Source: an uncultured delta proteobacterium
GTDB lineage: Bacteria; Desulfobacterota; Desulfobulbia; Desulfobulbales; Desulfocapsaceae
Direction of reading: 5' to 3'
NCBI GenBank assembly: GCA_903875445.1
Contig: CAIQWD010000089.1
Coordinates: 1-64,000, forward strand
DNA length: 64,000 bases
The notes beneath the pieces were generated by a model, which was given only the letters and a program-made list of their open reading frames with translations, had not been told where the DNA came from and ran no database searches. This document shows positions 1-8,033 of the stretch, piece after piece. The translations under genes and the position numbers were made by a program. Each line of letters opens with the position of its first letter. The first letter of the stretch is position 1.

Positions 1-50
1 GCAGTGTCGCGGGGGGAAATGCTGGTGATTGATCCATCGGTAATCCTCCA

Positions 51-713
51 TTGGTTATAAGAAGGGTACCGATTGTAGCAGATCAATTTTTTGGCGTCAT
101 GGCAGGCTTGCCGAAAAGACACGTTCAATCCGATGATCCTGTGCAACTTATCGAAGAAAGCGGTAATTATATGAAGATTGAGACTGCCGACGGCAAACAG
201 GGCTGGATCGCCAAACACTATCTAAAAAGTGAACCCACAAAAAAACTGCTAATCAAACAGCTCAAACAGGAAATCTCGGATCTAAAAAATCAGCTCACTG
301 CGAAATCTCTTTTGCCCACTGACTCTGTCGTTGGAGAGAAAACATCTAGAACCCCCCTTTGCCAAGAAATCCAACAAAAACTGAGCGATGCCGAAAAATT
401 CATTTCACTGCTTCAGGAGGAATTGAATACTCAACAGCATCGAACTCCTGAGTCTTCTCCCCCCCCTTCGGGGCTTGCGGCCGATTCAAACCCTGTTTCT
501 ACCAACCAGATAGAGCAAACTCCCGAAAACTATGCCTTGCTCATCTCGGAATACGAAAAACGAGGTAACCTTATTGCCGACTTACAAAAAACCGTCGCAA
601 AAAAGGAGGATCAGACCCGATTTTTGTGGTTCGGAGCTGGTGCAGCAGTATTCTTAATGGGTATGTTCGCCGGAAGGATCGGTAGTCGCAAGAAGACCAA
701 GTTCACATATTAG
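51..713 (+). CDS. SH3-domain, coiled-coil, C-terminally membrane-anchored protein (TIGR04211-like)
   Basis: A bacterial SH3-like segment (about residues 8-57) ends in the pattern ETADGKQGWIAKHYL. It is followed by a charged, Gln/Lys-rich probable coiled coil (60-125), a Pro/Ser-rich stretch, a second helical stretch, and a hydrophobic segment (about 192-210) with a basic tail. This is the layout of TIGR04211-type SH3 proteins, whose role in the envelope is not settled. The start is doubtful: TTG at 51 is the first start after an in-frame stop at 30-32, no signal peptide is visible although family members usually have one, and the next in-frame ATG (96) would cut into the SH3 fold. The N-terminus may be damaged or frameshifted. 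The first 60 bases hold another short open frame ending at 60 that may be the tail of an upstream gene. Stand-alone gene. Confidence 0.6.
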   Translation: MVIRRVPIVADQFFGVMAGLPKRHVQSDDPVQLIEESGNYMKIETADGKQGWIAKHYLKSEPTKKLLIKQLKQEISDLKNQLTAKSLLPTDSVVGEKTSRTPLCQEIQQKLSDAEKFISLLQEELNTQQHRTPESSPPPSGLAADSNPVSTNQIEQTPENYALLISEYEKRGNLIADLQKTVAKKEDQTRFLWFGAGAAVFLMGMFAGRIGSRKKTKFTY

Positions 714-794
714 CGCTAAGCCGTTGTAAAAAAATAACAGGGCGGAAGGCCTGCCTGGAACGGCACTCTTTTCAGTACCCCCTTGAGGGGTATA

Positions 795-847
795 AGGAGC
801 CGTAAGGAAATGGTTATAAATGGTCTAGTTATTTCCTAACGGCTCCT
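795..847 (-). repeat. 53-bp imperfect palindromic repeat, copy A
   Basis: The outer arms are AGGAGCCGTAAGGAAAT (795-811) and ATTTCCTAACGGCTCCT (831-847), complementary over 17 bases with one mismatch and a 19-base loop. Read on the minus strand, the unit aligns with copies at 15414-15465 (about three quarters identical, one gap) and 27867-27918 (conserved mainly at the ends). It looks like a REP-type or small non-autonomous element. All three copies lie between genes. Confidence 0.65.
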
Positions 848-966
848 AAAATCGAATAATGGCCTCATTGTGATTGAGTTTTTCTGTAAATTACACTATT
901 TTTTTCAGCCCCCCTTTTGTCTACGGGTATTACTTGAAAAAGTTGCACCATTTTTTGCCATATGAG

Positions 967-995
967 ATATGACGCCAATAGCGTCATATGCTTTT
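967..995 (+). terminator. Hairpin with T-run upstream of the lipid operon (terminator or attenuator)
   Basis: A perfect 9-base inverted repeat, ATATGACGC (967-975) and GCGTCATAT (981-989), has a 5-base loop and is followed by GC and six T residues. This has the form of a Rho-independent terminator on the plus strand. The nearest upstream plus-strand gene ends at 713 and the ketosynthase starts at 1030, so it may instead attenuate a transcript entering the lipid operon. Confidence 0.55.
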
Positions 996-1029
996 TTGAA
1001 CCAAACACTTCCAGGAAACGACATCTCCC

Positions 1030-2265
1030 ATGCTCAACAGCAGAATAGTCATAACCGGCATCGGGCTTGCCGCACCCAATGCATCCAATCTCCAAGAATT
1101 TCGGCAAAAACTGATACATGGTATAAGTGAAATACAGGAGATCGAACTCCGCTATTTCGGCAAGGCCCCGGCAGGCATCTGTACCTTTCCCGAAACTCTT
1201 TATAGAAAGAAAAAGGAGAATAAAAAAGGGACTCGTGCAGGATGCCTGGGAGTATACTGTGCCAACGAGGCCCTGAGGGATGGCAAGCTGGACATCCATA
1301 CTTACGACCCTTCGCGAATCGGGGTGTATATCGGCTTAACCGAACATGGCACAGTCGAGACTGAGAATGAAGTTTATAATATCAGCAAGTACCAATATGA
1401 TGTAAATTATTGGACACATCATCACAATCCCCGAACCGTTCTCAATAACCCGGCCGGCGAAATTACCATGAATCTCGGGATAACAGGGCCACACTACGTG
1501 ATCGGTGCCGCTTGCGCAGCGGGCAACGCCTCCCTCATTCAAGCCGTTCAGATGTTGAAGCTGGGAGAAGTCGACATGGCATTAGCCGGCGGAATATCTG
1601 AATCTGTCGGCTCTTTCGGCATCTTTGCCAGTTTCAAAGCCCAAGGAGCCCTCGCTGAGGCGAGTGATCCGAGAATGGCGTCAAGACCCTTTGATCGTGA
1701 CAGAAACGGCATTGTCATCTCCGAGGGCGGTTGTATTTATGTAATGGAACATCTGGAGAGGGCCCTTGCCAGGGGAGCACATATCTACGGCGAGATAGTC
1801 GGTTATGCGATGAACTCCGATGCCAAGGATTTTGTTCTGCCTTATGGCAAGCGCCAGGCTGAATGTATGCGCCTGGCACTGCACAGGGCTCATCTCCAGC
1901 CGGAAGATGTTGATCTGATCAATACACACGCAACAGGCACCAAACAGGGAGATATCGAAGAGTGCAAAGCTCTTGTTGAGGTCTTCGGCAATTGCCCGGC
2001 AACGTATGTCAATAACAGCAAAAGCATCATCGGCCATGCGATGGGAGCGGCCGGCGTTCTTGAATTGGCCGGCAACTTACCGTCATTTTCCGACAATATT
2101 GTCCACCCGACAATCAACATCGAGAATCTCGACCCGGAATGTGAACTCAAAAATTTGGTGGTTAATAAGGCTGTACAAGCTCATAACATTGATATACTTT
2201 TAAACAACTCCTTCGGAATGGTCGGTATTAATTCAACTGTCATTGTAAAAAATTACATGGGTTGA
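1030..2265 (+). CDS. Beta-ketoacyl-ACP synthase (FabF/KAS II type)
   Basis: This is a condensing enzyme of the thiolase fold that joins malonyl-ACP to an acyl chain. The complete Cys-His-His triad is visible: Cys162 in GAACAAGNA, His300 in THATGT and His336 in IIGHAMGAAG, with the conserved Lys331 ahead of the last histidine. Length (411 aa) is normal for FabF. ATG at 1030 is preceded by AGGAAA about 12 bases upstream. It opens a plus-strand set with an ACP, two CrtI-like oxidoreductases, a FabG-like and a FabZ-like protein, so it probably builds a dedicated acyl chain rather than membrane fatty acids in general. No FabH, chain-length factor or acyltransferase lies beside it, so priming and loading must come from elsewhere. 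Confidence 0.9.
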   Translation: MLNSRIVITGIGLAAPNASNLQEFRQKLIHGISEIQEIELRYFGKAPAGICTFPETLYRKKKENKKGTRAGCLGVYCANEALRDGKLDIHTYDPSRIGVYIGLTEHGTVETENEVYNISKYQYDVNYWTHHHNPRTVLNNPAGEITMNLGITGPHYVIGAACAAGNASLIQAVQMLKLGEVDMALAGGISESVGSFGIFASFKAQGALAEASDPRMASRPFDRDRNGIVISEGGCIYVMEHLERALARGAHIYGEIVGYAMNSDAKDFVLPYGKRQAECMRLALHRAHLQPEDVDLINTHATGTKQGDIEECKALVEVFGNCPATYVNNSKSIIGHAMGAAGVLELAGNLPSFSDNIVHPTINIENLDPECELKNLVVNKAVQAHNIDILLNNSFGMVGINSTVIVKNYMG

Positions 2266-2420
2266 AAATTTTCTTGTTCTGCTACAAATAAGTATCAACA
2301 AGATTGTTCCGGTATGTTATAGGAAGTGTTTTGCCATTGCTCAAATAAATACTCCCTGCCAACGTGGGGACTCGCATATTTTGAACCTTATTCTACCACC
2401 CGTCACATCCGGAGATTTAC

Positions 2421-2672
2421 ATGACAAGTGAAGATATTAAAAATCTTATTCTCGAAATAATTAAGGACATAGACGATGAGGCAGACTTCGAAGGTCTCGA
2501 TCACGATAAAGCTTTACGCGATCAACTGGAACTCGATTCCATGGATTTCCTTGATATCGTAATGGAACTGCGAAAACGGCACAAGCTGCAGATACCCGAA
2601 GAAGATTATCCCCACCTTGCCACACTCAACAGCTGCGTAAACTACCTCCAACCGCTCCTAAAAGACGCCTGA
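2421..2672 (+). CDS. Acyl carrier protein, dedicated to the lipid operon
   Basis: An 83-aa acidic, four-helix carrier protein with the phosphopantetheine site Ser40 in LELDSMDFLDIV. It carries the growing chain between the ketosynthase upstream and the reductase and dehydratase downstream. ATG at 2421 has CGGAG six bases upstream. The 155-base gap before it shows no gene. The stop is followed after four bases by the next gene, so the two are probably translated together. The sequence is shorter and more divergent than a housekeeping AcpP, which fits a secondary pathway. Confidence 0.9.
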   Translation: MTSEDIKNLILEIIKDIDDEADFEGLDHDKALRDQLELDSMDFLDIVMELRKRHKLQIPEEDYPHLATLNSCVNYLQPLLKDA

Positions 2673-2676
2673 TGTT

Positions 2677-4068
2677 GTGAGGCACCCTCTTCTGGTAATT
2701 GGCGGCGGTCTTTCCGGACTGGCCGCTGCCATTCGAGCAGCACGGTTTATCCCCGAAATTCTTCTCGTAGAAAAACACTCCCGACTGGGCGGACTCAACT
2801 CATATTTTTATAGAAATAACACCCTTTATGAGACCGGACTGCATGCCATTACCAACTATGCCGACCCCGGCGATAGGCAGGCTCCGATAAATAGGCTGCT
2901 ACGACAACTGAAACTGCAGCGAAAGGATTTTACCTTTTGTCAACAGATGCAAAGCGAAGTTGTTTTTCGCCATCTTGAGTCGTTAACATTTTCTAACGAT
3001 GTTGGCGTCTTCAACACAGAAGTGCGAAACAAATTCCCGCGAGCAGCCGTCAGGTTTCAAAAAATGCTCGATTTTATAAAGCATTTCGATCCATTTCTGC
3101 CATCTCCTTTTCGTTCAACCAGATGTTTTCTGGCAGAAATACTCCAGGCCCCGCTCCTTGCCGAGATGATTCTTTGCCCGCTCATGTTTTATGGTTCCAG
3201 CCGGGAAAATGACATAGATCTCAGCCAGTTTGTCATAATGTTCAGAGCAATTTTTTTGGAAGGCATGTTTCGTCCTTTGGGCAGCATTAAAGATCTGATT
3301 GATCTCTTAACCTGTCATTACCTTGAACTGGGTGGACACGTAAGGAAAAATTGCGGCGTTAAAAAAATCCTTACCAGGAAAAACAGTGCCATAGGCGTGG
3401 AACTTGATGACGGAGAAATATTGGAATGTGACTATATCCTCTCCACCATCGGCCATGAGGAAACCCTCAGGCTTATTTCGGGTACTAGAGTTTCAAATTC
3501 GACTAACCTCACCCGACTCGGCTTTGTCGAAACGATGTATCAACTGCCTCAACAATCACCAACAACTCTTCCGAAAAACAAGACAATAATTTTTTTTAAT
3601 GACGGAGAGAAATTTCTCTATGAAAATCCATTGGATTTCGTAGATTTCCGGAGTGGCGTCATTTGTTTTCCGGGGAGCTTTCAAGGTATTCCCCAAAAGA
3701 GTATGATGGAAATTCGCTCGACCCATTTGGCAAACTACGGCAAATGGAAACACCTTTCGACAACACCTGACCAATATTCCGATAAAAAACAGGATACAGC
3801 CCGCCATTCCGCGCAAATGCTGGAGAATATGATTGGCAGTTTTGCGACAAATATTGTATATGAAAACACCTTCACTCCTGTTACCATTGAACGTTATACA
3901 GTAAAGATCAACGGAGCCATCTATGGCAGCCCGGAAAAAATAAAAGATGGTAATATCGGCTACCCCAATCTCTTTCTTGCCGGAACGGACCAAGGCTTTT
4001 TGGGAATTATCGGCTCCATGCTTAGTGGAGTTTCGATCGTCAATCAACACATCCTGCCAAAACTTTAG
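2677..4068 (+). CDS. CrtI/phytoene-desaturase-like FAD-dependent oxidoreductase (first of two)
   Basis: 463 aa. The N-terminal dinucleotide-binding fold is clear: Gly9-x-Gly11-x-x-Gly14 and an acidic end to strand two (Glu32 in LLVEKH), followed by SRLGGLNS as in carotenoid desaturases and amine oxidases. The C-terminus has the FAD-contact segment LFLAGTDQGFLGIIGSMLSG. The start is GTG at 2677, four bases after the ACP stop; the ATG at 2672 is closed at once. Family enzymes desaturate, isomerise or saturate polyene chains. Next to an ACP and FAS-II-like genes, the likely substrate is an acyl chain rather than a carotenoid, since no phytoene synthase is present here. Substrate and reaction are inferred. 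Confidence 0.85.
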   Translation: MRHPLLVIGGGLSGLAAAIRAARFIPEILLVEKHSRLGGLNSYFYRNNTLYETGLHAITNYADPGDRQAPINRLLRQLKLQRKDFTFCQQMQSEVVFRHLESLTFSNDVGVFNTEVRNKFPRAAVRFQKMLDFIKHFDPFLPSPFRSTRCFLAEILQAPLLAEMILCPLMFYGSSRENDIDLSQFVIMFRAIFLEGMFRPLGSIKDLIDLLTCHYLELGGHVRKNCGVKKILTRKNSAIGVELDDGEILECDYILSTIGHEETLRLISGTRVSNSTNLTRLGFVETMYQLPQQSPTTLPKNKTIIFFNDGEKFLYENPLDFVDFRSGVICFPGSFQGIPQKSMMEIRSTHLANYGKWKHLSTTPDQYSDKKQDTARHSAQMLENMIGSFATNIVYENTFTPVTIERYTVKINGAIYGSPEKIKDGNIGYPNLFLAGTDQGFLGIIGSMLSGVSIVNQHILPKL

Positions 4069-4092
4069 ATCCTTTCCTCAAGTCGTTATCCT

Positions 4093-5496
4093 ATGCCTGT
4101 CTCATTTTCTCAACTTGCCGAACAATATGACGTGATAGTTGTTGGTTCGGGTCTTGGCGGGCTAACTACCGCCAATCGCTTGGCGTACTGCGGGCATAAG
4201 GTCCTCCTTCTGGAATTTCATCACCGGCTGGGTGGGCTTGCCACCTGGTTCAAACGACGCGGGCATATTTTCGATGTTTCCCTGCACGGTTTTCCCTACG
4301 GCATGCTCAAAACCTGCAAAAAATATTGGAACAAAGCAATAACGGACTCAATCGTCCAGCTCAAAAATATTGTCTTTGATAATCCCCAATTTTCCTTGCG
4401 TACAACCTTTGACAAAGAAGACTTTACCCGGTTACTCCAAGGTCATTTCAAAATTCCCGGTACGACTATCGACCGTTTTTTTTCGGTTGTAGCCGGCATG
4501 AATTTTTATGATGATCAGACCATGACCACGAGGGAATTGTTCAACGATTTTTTCCCGGGCAGGTCTGATGTACATCGGCTCCTGATGGAACCGATAACCT
4601 ATGCCAACGGGTCAACACTTGATGATCCTGCAATAACCTATGGCATTGTATTTTCAAACTTTATGAACAAAGGAGTTTACACCTTTGAAGGCGGTACCGA
4701 CAGACTGATTGGTTTGATGACCGCCGAGTTGGAAAAAAACGGTGTAACTATCTGTACCAATTCAAAGGTGGAAAAAATTATCATTGAAAGAGGTAGGGTT
4801 CGGGGAGTTGAAGTATTAGGAAAAACCATCGCTGCTAAAGCGGTAGTGTCCAACAGCGGAATTACCAACACCATCAATAATCTTACAGATCGTCAGGCTT
4901 ATTCCGATGATTTTCTTGAAAAAGCAGACAAGATAAGGGTTAACACCTCAAGTTGTCAGGTCTATTTCGGTATTAAGGAAATGGAAACGATCGATGATGT
5001 CGGAGACCTCCTTTTCACTTCCTCCGCCCCGGAATTCGATTCCGAGGAGTTACTCGATAAGCACTCACATTCAAAGACCTTTTCACTTTATTACCCGAAG
5101 ACGCGCCCTGGACAAAATCGATATACCATCGTCGCTTCTATGAACAGCCGCTTTGAAGACTGGGCGTACCTTGAGGAAACAAACTATCAGCAGGAAAAAC
5201 AGCTTTTGATAGACAGGACTCTTACCGATCTTGAACGCTATCTACCTGGTGTAAAAGATAAAATTGACTGGATGGAAGCGGCCACCCCAAGAACATTCAA
5301 CAGCTACACTCTGCACACCAAGGGTACATCTTTTGGCACAAAATTTGAAGGATTGAACGTTTCTCGGTCAATATTTAAAGAAGTTGCCGGACTTTTCCAT
5401 GTGGGATCGGTGGGAATTATCATGTCCGGCTGGCTAGGGGCGATTAACTATGGGGTTATCGTATCCAATGATGTCGATAGCTTTCTCCGTTCTTAG
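4093..5496 (+). CDS. CrtI/phytoene-desaturase-like FAD-dependent oxidoreductase (second of two)
   Basis: 467 aa, same architecture as the preceding gene but clearly divergent from it. Gly18-x-Gly20-x-x-Gly23 and Glu41 mark the FAD-binding fold, followed by HRLGGLATWF. The C-terminal FAD segment is GLFHVGSVGIIMSGWLG. ATG at 4093 lies 24 bases after the previous stop and has no strong ribosome-binding site. Its stop abuts the start of the FabG-like gene, which shows that the genes work as a unit. Two non-identical CrtI-like enzymes suggest two successive redox or isomerisation steps, or a heterodimer. The substrate cannot be read from the sequence. Confidence 0.85.
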   Translation: MPVSFSQLAEQYDVIVVGSGLGGLTTANRLAYCGHKVLLLEFHHRLGGLATWFKRRGHIFDVSLHGFPYGMLKTCKKYWNKAITDSIVQLKNIVFDNPQFSLRTTFDKEDFTRLLQGHFKIPGTTIDRFFSVVAGMNFYDDQTMTTRELFNDFFPGRSDVHRLLMEPITYANGSTLDDPAITYGIVFSNFMNKGVYTFEGGTDRLIGLMTAELEKNGVTICTNSKVEKIIIERGRVRGVEVLGKTIAAKAVVSNSGITNTINNLTDRQAYSDDFLEKADKIRVNTSSCQVYFGIKEMETIDDVGDLLFTSSAPEFDSEELLDKHSHSKTFSLYYPKTRPGQNRYTIVASMNSRFEDWAYLEETNYQQEKQLLIDRTLTDLERYLPGVKDKIDWMEAATPRTFNSYTLHTKGTSFGTKFEGLNVSRSIFKEVAGLFHVGSVGIIMSGWLGAINYGVIVSNDVDSFLRS

Positions 5497-6246
5497 ATGG
5501 GCATCATGGAAAAGTTCACTGACCAGACAGTTTTAATAAGTGGAGCTACCCGAGGAATCGGCAAGGCAATTGCCAGACGTTTTCTTGAAGCAGAGGCGCA
5601 CATTGTCGGTGTATATGCGGGAAACAATGAGGCCGCTCAACTCTTTGCCGATGAAAACAGACAGTTTGCCGATCGCTTCGAACTTCTCCAGTGCAATGTC
5701 GCCGACGAACAACAAGTTGCTGCATTGTTCACTAGAATTGACGAAAAATATCCATCTCTCGATGTCCTTGTCAATAATGCCGGAATTCGCAGAGATGCCA
5801 TGCTCGCTATGATGAGCTACAACCAATGGCAGGACGTATTGAACACTAACCTTACCGGCACATACCTTATGGCGAAACAGGCTGTGTTGCTGATGATGAA
5901 GCACAAATACGGGAGAATTATCAATATTACCTCACCTGTTGCCCACCTTGGTTTTTCCGGACAGGCAAATTACGCCGCATCAAAAGCCGGCCAGGTGGCC
6001 CTCACCAAAACCCTTGCTAAAGAGGTCGCCAGAAAAAAAATCACGGTGAATTGTGTCTCCCCAGGCTTCATTTCTACTGATTTTATCGCAGGTCTTGACC
6101 TTGACCTCCTTGCCGAATATAAAAAAATGGTCCCCATGCGAAGGTTCGGAACCCCCGATGAAGTTGCCGAGGCGGTGCTTTTTCTCGCGGGCAATCGGGC
6201 TGCCTACATCAGTGGAACAGTGCTTGAAGTAAGCGGTGGTCTCTAA
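5497..6246 (+). CDS. fabG: 3-oxoacyl-ACP reductase (FabG-like SDR)
   Basis: A classical short-chain dehydrogenase of 249 aa that reduces 3-ketoacyl-ACP, probably with NADPH. The nucleotide motif is GATRGIG (16-22), NNAG is at 93-96, and the catalytic set Asn118, Ser146, Tyr159 and Lys163 is complete. The end AAYISGTVLEVSGG is typical of FabG. ATG at 5497 abuts the upstream stop; an ATG three codons on is the alternative. Placed between the CrtI-like gene and the dehydratase, it supplies the ketoreduction step of this operon; whether it also serves general fatty acid synthesis cannot be told. Confidence 0.9.
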   Translation: MGIMEKFTDQTVLISGATRGIGKAIARRFLEAEAHIVGVYAGNNEAAQLFADENRQFADRFELLQCNVADEQQVAALFTRIDEKYPSLDVLVNNAGIRRDAMLAMMSYNQWQDVLNTNLTGTYLMAKQAVLLMMKHKYGRIINITSPVAHLGFSGQANYAASKAGQVALTKTLAKEVARKKITVNCVSPGFISTDFIAGLDLDLLAEYKKMVPMRRFGTPDEVAEAVLFLAGNRAAYISGTVLEVSGGL

Positions 6247-6248
6247 TC

Positions 6249-6692
6249 ATGCAGCAGATAAAAGAAATCTTGGCTCTTATTCCTCACCGCCCACCTTTTC
6301 TTTGGGTAGACAGAATCATCGCATGTGCGGAAAACTGGATAATTACGGAGAAAGATATTGCCCCGGACTTGGATGTTTTCCACGGTCACTATCCTGGAAA
6401 TCCGATCATGCCCGGGGTGATTCTCTGCGAAGCGATTTTTCAGAGCGGTGCCCTGCTCATGGCAAAGAGAAATAGTCCCCGCTCCCAAGGAGAATTCCAG
6501 CTCCCGGTTTTGACGAGAATTGGCGGCGCAAAATTCAAAAAACCTGTATTTCCGGGTGATACCGTTCAGATTAAAGTTACATTAACCGAGACAATCGCTA
6601 ATGCCTGCTTTTTTCAAGGCACCTTGAAGGTCGCCGAAAAGGTGGCTGTGATAGTCGATTTCGTCTGTGCAATGGTAAAATCCCCTCCCTGA
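6249..6692 (+). CDS. fabZ: 3-hydroxyacyl-ACP dehydratase (FabZ-like hot-dog protein)
   Basis: A 147-aa single hot-dog fold. It has IPHRPPFLWVDRI near the N-terminus and the active-site stretch GHYPGNPIMPGV, with His47 and Glu61 in the positions of the FabZ His/Glu pair. It would dehydrate the 3-hydroxyacyl-ACP made by the preceding reductase. Start ATG 6249 is three bases after the fabG stop. With no enoyl reductase in the operon, the double bond formed could be kept, giving a polyunsaturated chain for the CrtI-like enzymes; that is inference. It ends the operon, and no clear terminator follows. Confidence 0.85.
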   Translation: MQQIKEILALIPHRPPFLWVDRIIACAENWIITEKDIAPDLDVFHGHYPGNPIMPGVILCEAIFQSGALLMAKRNSPRSQGEFQLPVLTRIGGAKFKKPVFPGDTVQIKVTLTETIANACFFQGTLKVAEKVAVIVDFVCAMVKSPP

Positions 6693-6904
6693 TCCCATCT
6701 CATCTTGACCATAAGCGCCTCTCCGGCAAATCTTAATGATGTTCTCATTGTCCGGTTGAATTTTTAAGAAAAGCAGGTAAGATACCAGCTTTGAAAAAGT
6801 CTATAGAGTAATAACCATTTAATACATCAAATAACCGAGCTAAACCGGGTCAAGAACGACCGCCTCCCATCATGCGGTTGCACTGATTAAAGAAGGATCT
6901 CTCC

Positions 6905-7606
6905 GTGCAGTTATCAATTCTCGATATGATTACCCACGCAGGCCCAGTCGGCCAGCTGGTAATGCTTACCCTCCTCATTTTTTCACTTACCTCATGGACT
7001 ATTGTGATAATGAAGGCTCGCCTGTTTAAGAAGGTGCGCCTCGACTCTGAAGATTTTCTCGAGTCATTTTGGAATTCTTCAAATCTTAATGAAGCAAACA
7101 CCGCTGCCGCAGAGTATGAATATAGCCCGCAAGCGGCAGTTTTTATCGCGGGCTTCAGCGAGCTGCAAAAAATCAATAAAATCCGTAACCGTAAGGATGA
7201 CAGCCGAGGCAACGAAACCTTGGAAATGCAGCTTGCCACCATGGATAATTTGAAACGAGCTGTCAGAAAGGCAGAATCGCAAAAAATGAGCCAGCTTGGC
7301 AGCAACCTGCCTTTTCTTGCAACAACGGGGAGTGCCACTCCATTTATAGGTCTTTTTGGCACAGTCTGGGGAATTATGGCCTCCTTCCATGATATTGGAC
7401 AGCGCGGTTCGGCATCCCTTGCCGTCGTCGCTCCGGGCATCTCGGAGGCATTAATTGCCACCGCCGCCGGTCTTGCCGTGGCCATCCCTGCCGTTATTTT
7501 TTATAACTACTTTTCTAATAAACTCGACCTAGTTGATGGGCAAGTATCGAATTTTTCTACAGATTTTCTGAATTTAGTGGAAAGAGATCTGCTGAGCAGG
7601 GTATAA
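6905..7606 (+). CDS. tolQ: Tol-Pal system proton channel subunit TolQ
   Basis: A MotA/TolQ/ExbB-family inner-membrane protein of 233 aa. A first transmembrane helix lies at about 17-36, then a cytoplasmic loop, then two helices in the C-terminal half around the conserved PFIGLFGTVWGIM and the Ala/Val-rich EALIATAAGLAVAIPAV. With TolR it uses the proton gradient to drive TolA. The start is GTG 6905 with AAGGA about 9 bases upstream. It is the first gene of tolQRAB and is preceded by 212 bases of non-coding sequence, which should hold the promoter. Confidence 0.93.
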   Translation: MQLSILDMITHAGPVGQLVMLTLLIFSLTSWTIVIMKARLFKKVRLDSEDFLESFWNSSNLNEANTAAAEYEYSPQAAVFIAGFSELQKINKIRNRKDDSRGNETLEMQLATMDNLKRAVRKAESQKMSQLGSNLPFLATTGSATPFIGLFGTVWGIMASFHDIGQRGSASLAVVAPGISEALIATAAGLAVAIPAVIFYNYFSNKLDLVDGQVSNFSTDFLNLVERDLLSRV

Positions 7607-7612
7607 AATATC

Positions 7613-8029
7613 ATGGGACCATCAAACTCTGGCGGCAGGAAAAAATTGGTAGCAGATATTAATGTCACACCTCTTGTAGATGTTATGTTGGTGCTGCTTA
7701 TTATCTTCATGATCACAGCACCAATGATGACCCAGGGGTTAAATGTCGATCTCCCTGAAGTTACTGCAAAATCCCTACGGCAAGAAGACAATAATATCAT
7801 TGTAACCATAGATAAAAGTGGTGCAATAAGTATCAATAAAGTTCCCCAGGTGAGGGCTCTCATGGTACAGGAACTGAAAAAACACTATTCCGTAAACAAG
7901 GATCAGCTCATATTTTTGAATGCCGATAAAAATGTTCCATACGGGGAAGTTGCTCAGGTGATGGCCGACATTAAGTCAGCCGGTTTTGATAAATTAGGTA
8001 TGATCACCAAGCCTCCTGAGAAAGAGTAG
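7613..8029 (+). CDS. tolR: Tol-Pal system protein TolR (ExbD family)
   Basis: 138 aa with one N-terminal transmembrane helix inside DINVTPLVDVMLVLLIIFMI, including the membrane Asp that ExbD/TolR proteins use for proton transfer. The periplasmic domain ends near KLGMITKPP, as in the family. It lies 6 bases after tolQ and 4 bases before tolA, so the three are translated as one operon. No unusual residue is seen. Confidence 0.93.
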   Translation: MGPSNSGGRKKLVADINVTPLVDVMLVLLIIFMITAPMMTQGLNVDLPEVTAKSLRQEDNNIIVTIDKSGAISINKVPQVRALMVQELKKHYSVNKDQLIFLNADKNVPYGEVAQVMADIKSAGFDKLGMITKPPEKE

Positions 8030-8033
8030 AAGA

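Larger units (their letters stand above)
714..1029. other. 316-bp intergenic region with three dyad structures
   Basis: No credible gene is seen here. From left to right it holds a small hairpin (TACCCC at 776-781 and GGGGTA at 787-792), the 53-bp palindromic repeat at 795-847, and a strong hairpin with a T-run at 967-995 just before the ketosynthase gene. An open frame on the minus strand (865-1299) runs into the ketosynthase and looks like a shadow. The region must contain the promoter of the lipid operon, but I could not pick a convincing -35/-10 pair. Confidence 0.6.

Noticed and set aside
717-770. A possible fourth copy of the palindromic repeat (AAGCCGTTGT... to GGAACGGC)
   Set aside because: Only short parts agree with the other copies and the ends do not pair well; too weak to claim.
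865-1299. 144-codon minus-strand frame before and inside the ketosynthase gene
   Set aside because: It overlaps the conserved N-terminus of the ketosynthase and covers the hairpin; no ribosome-binding site.
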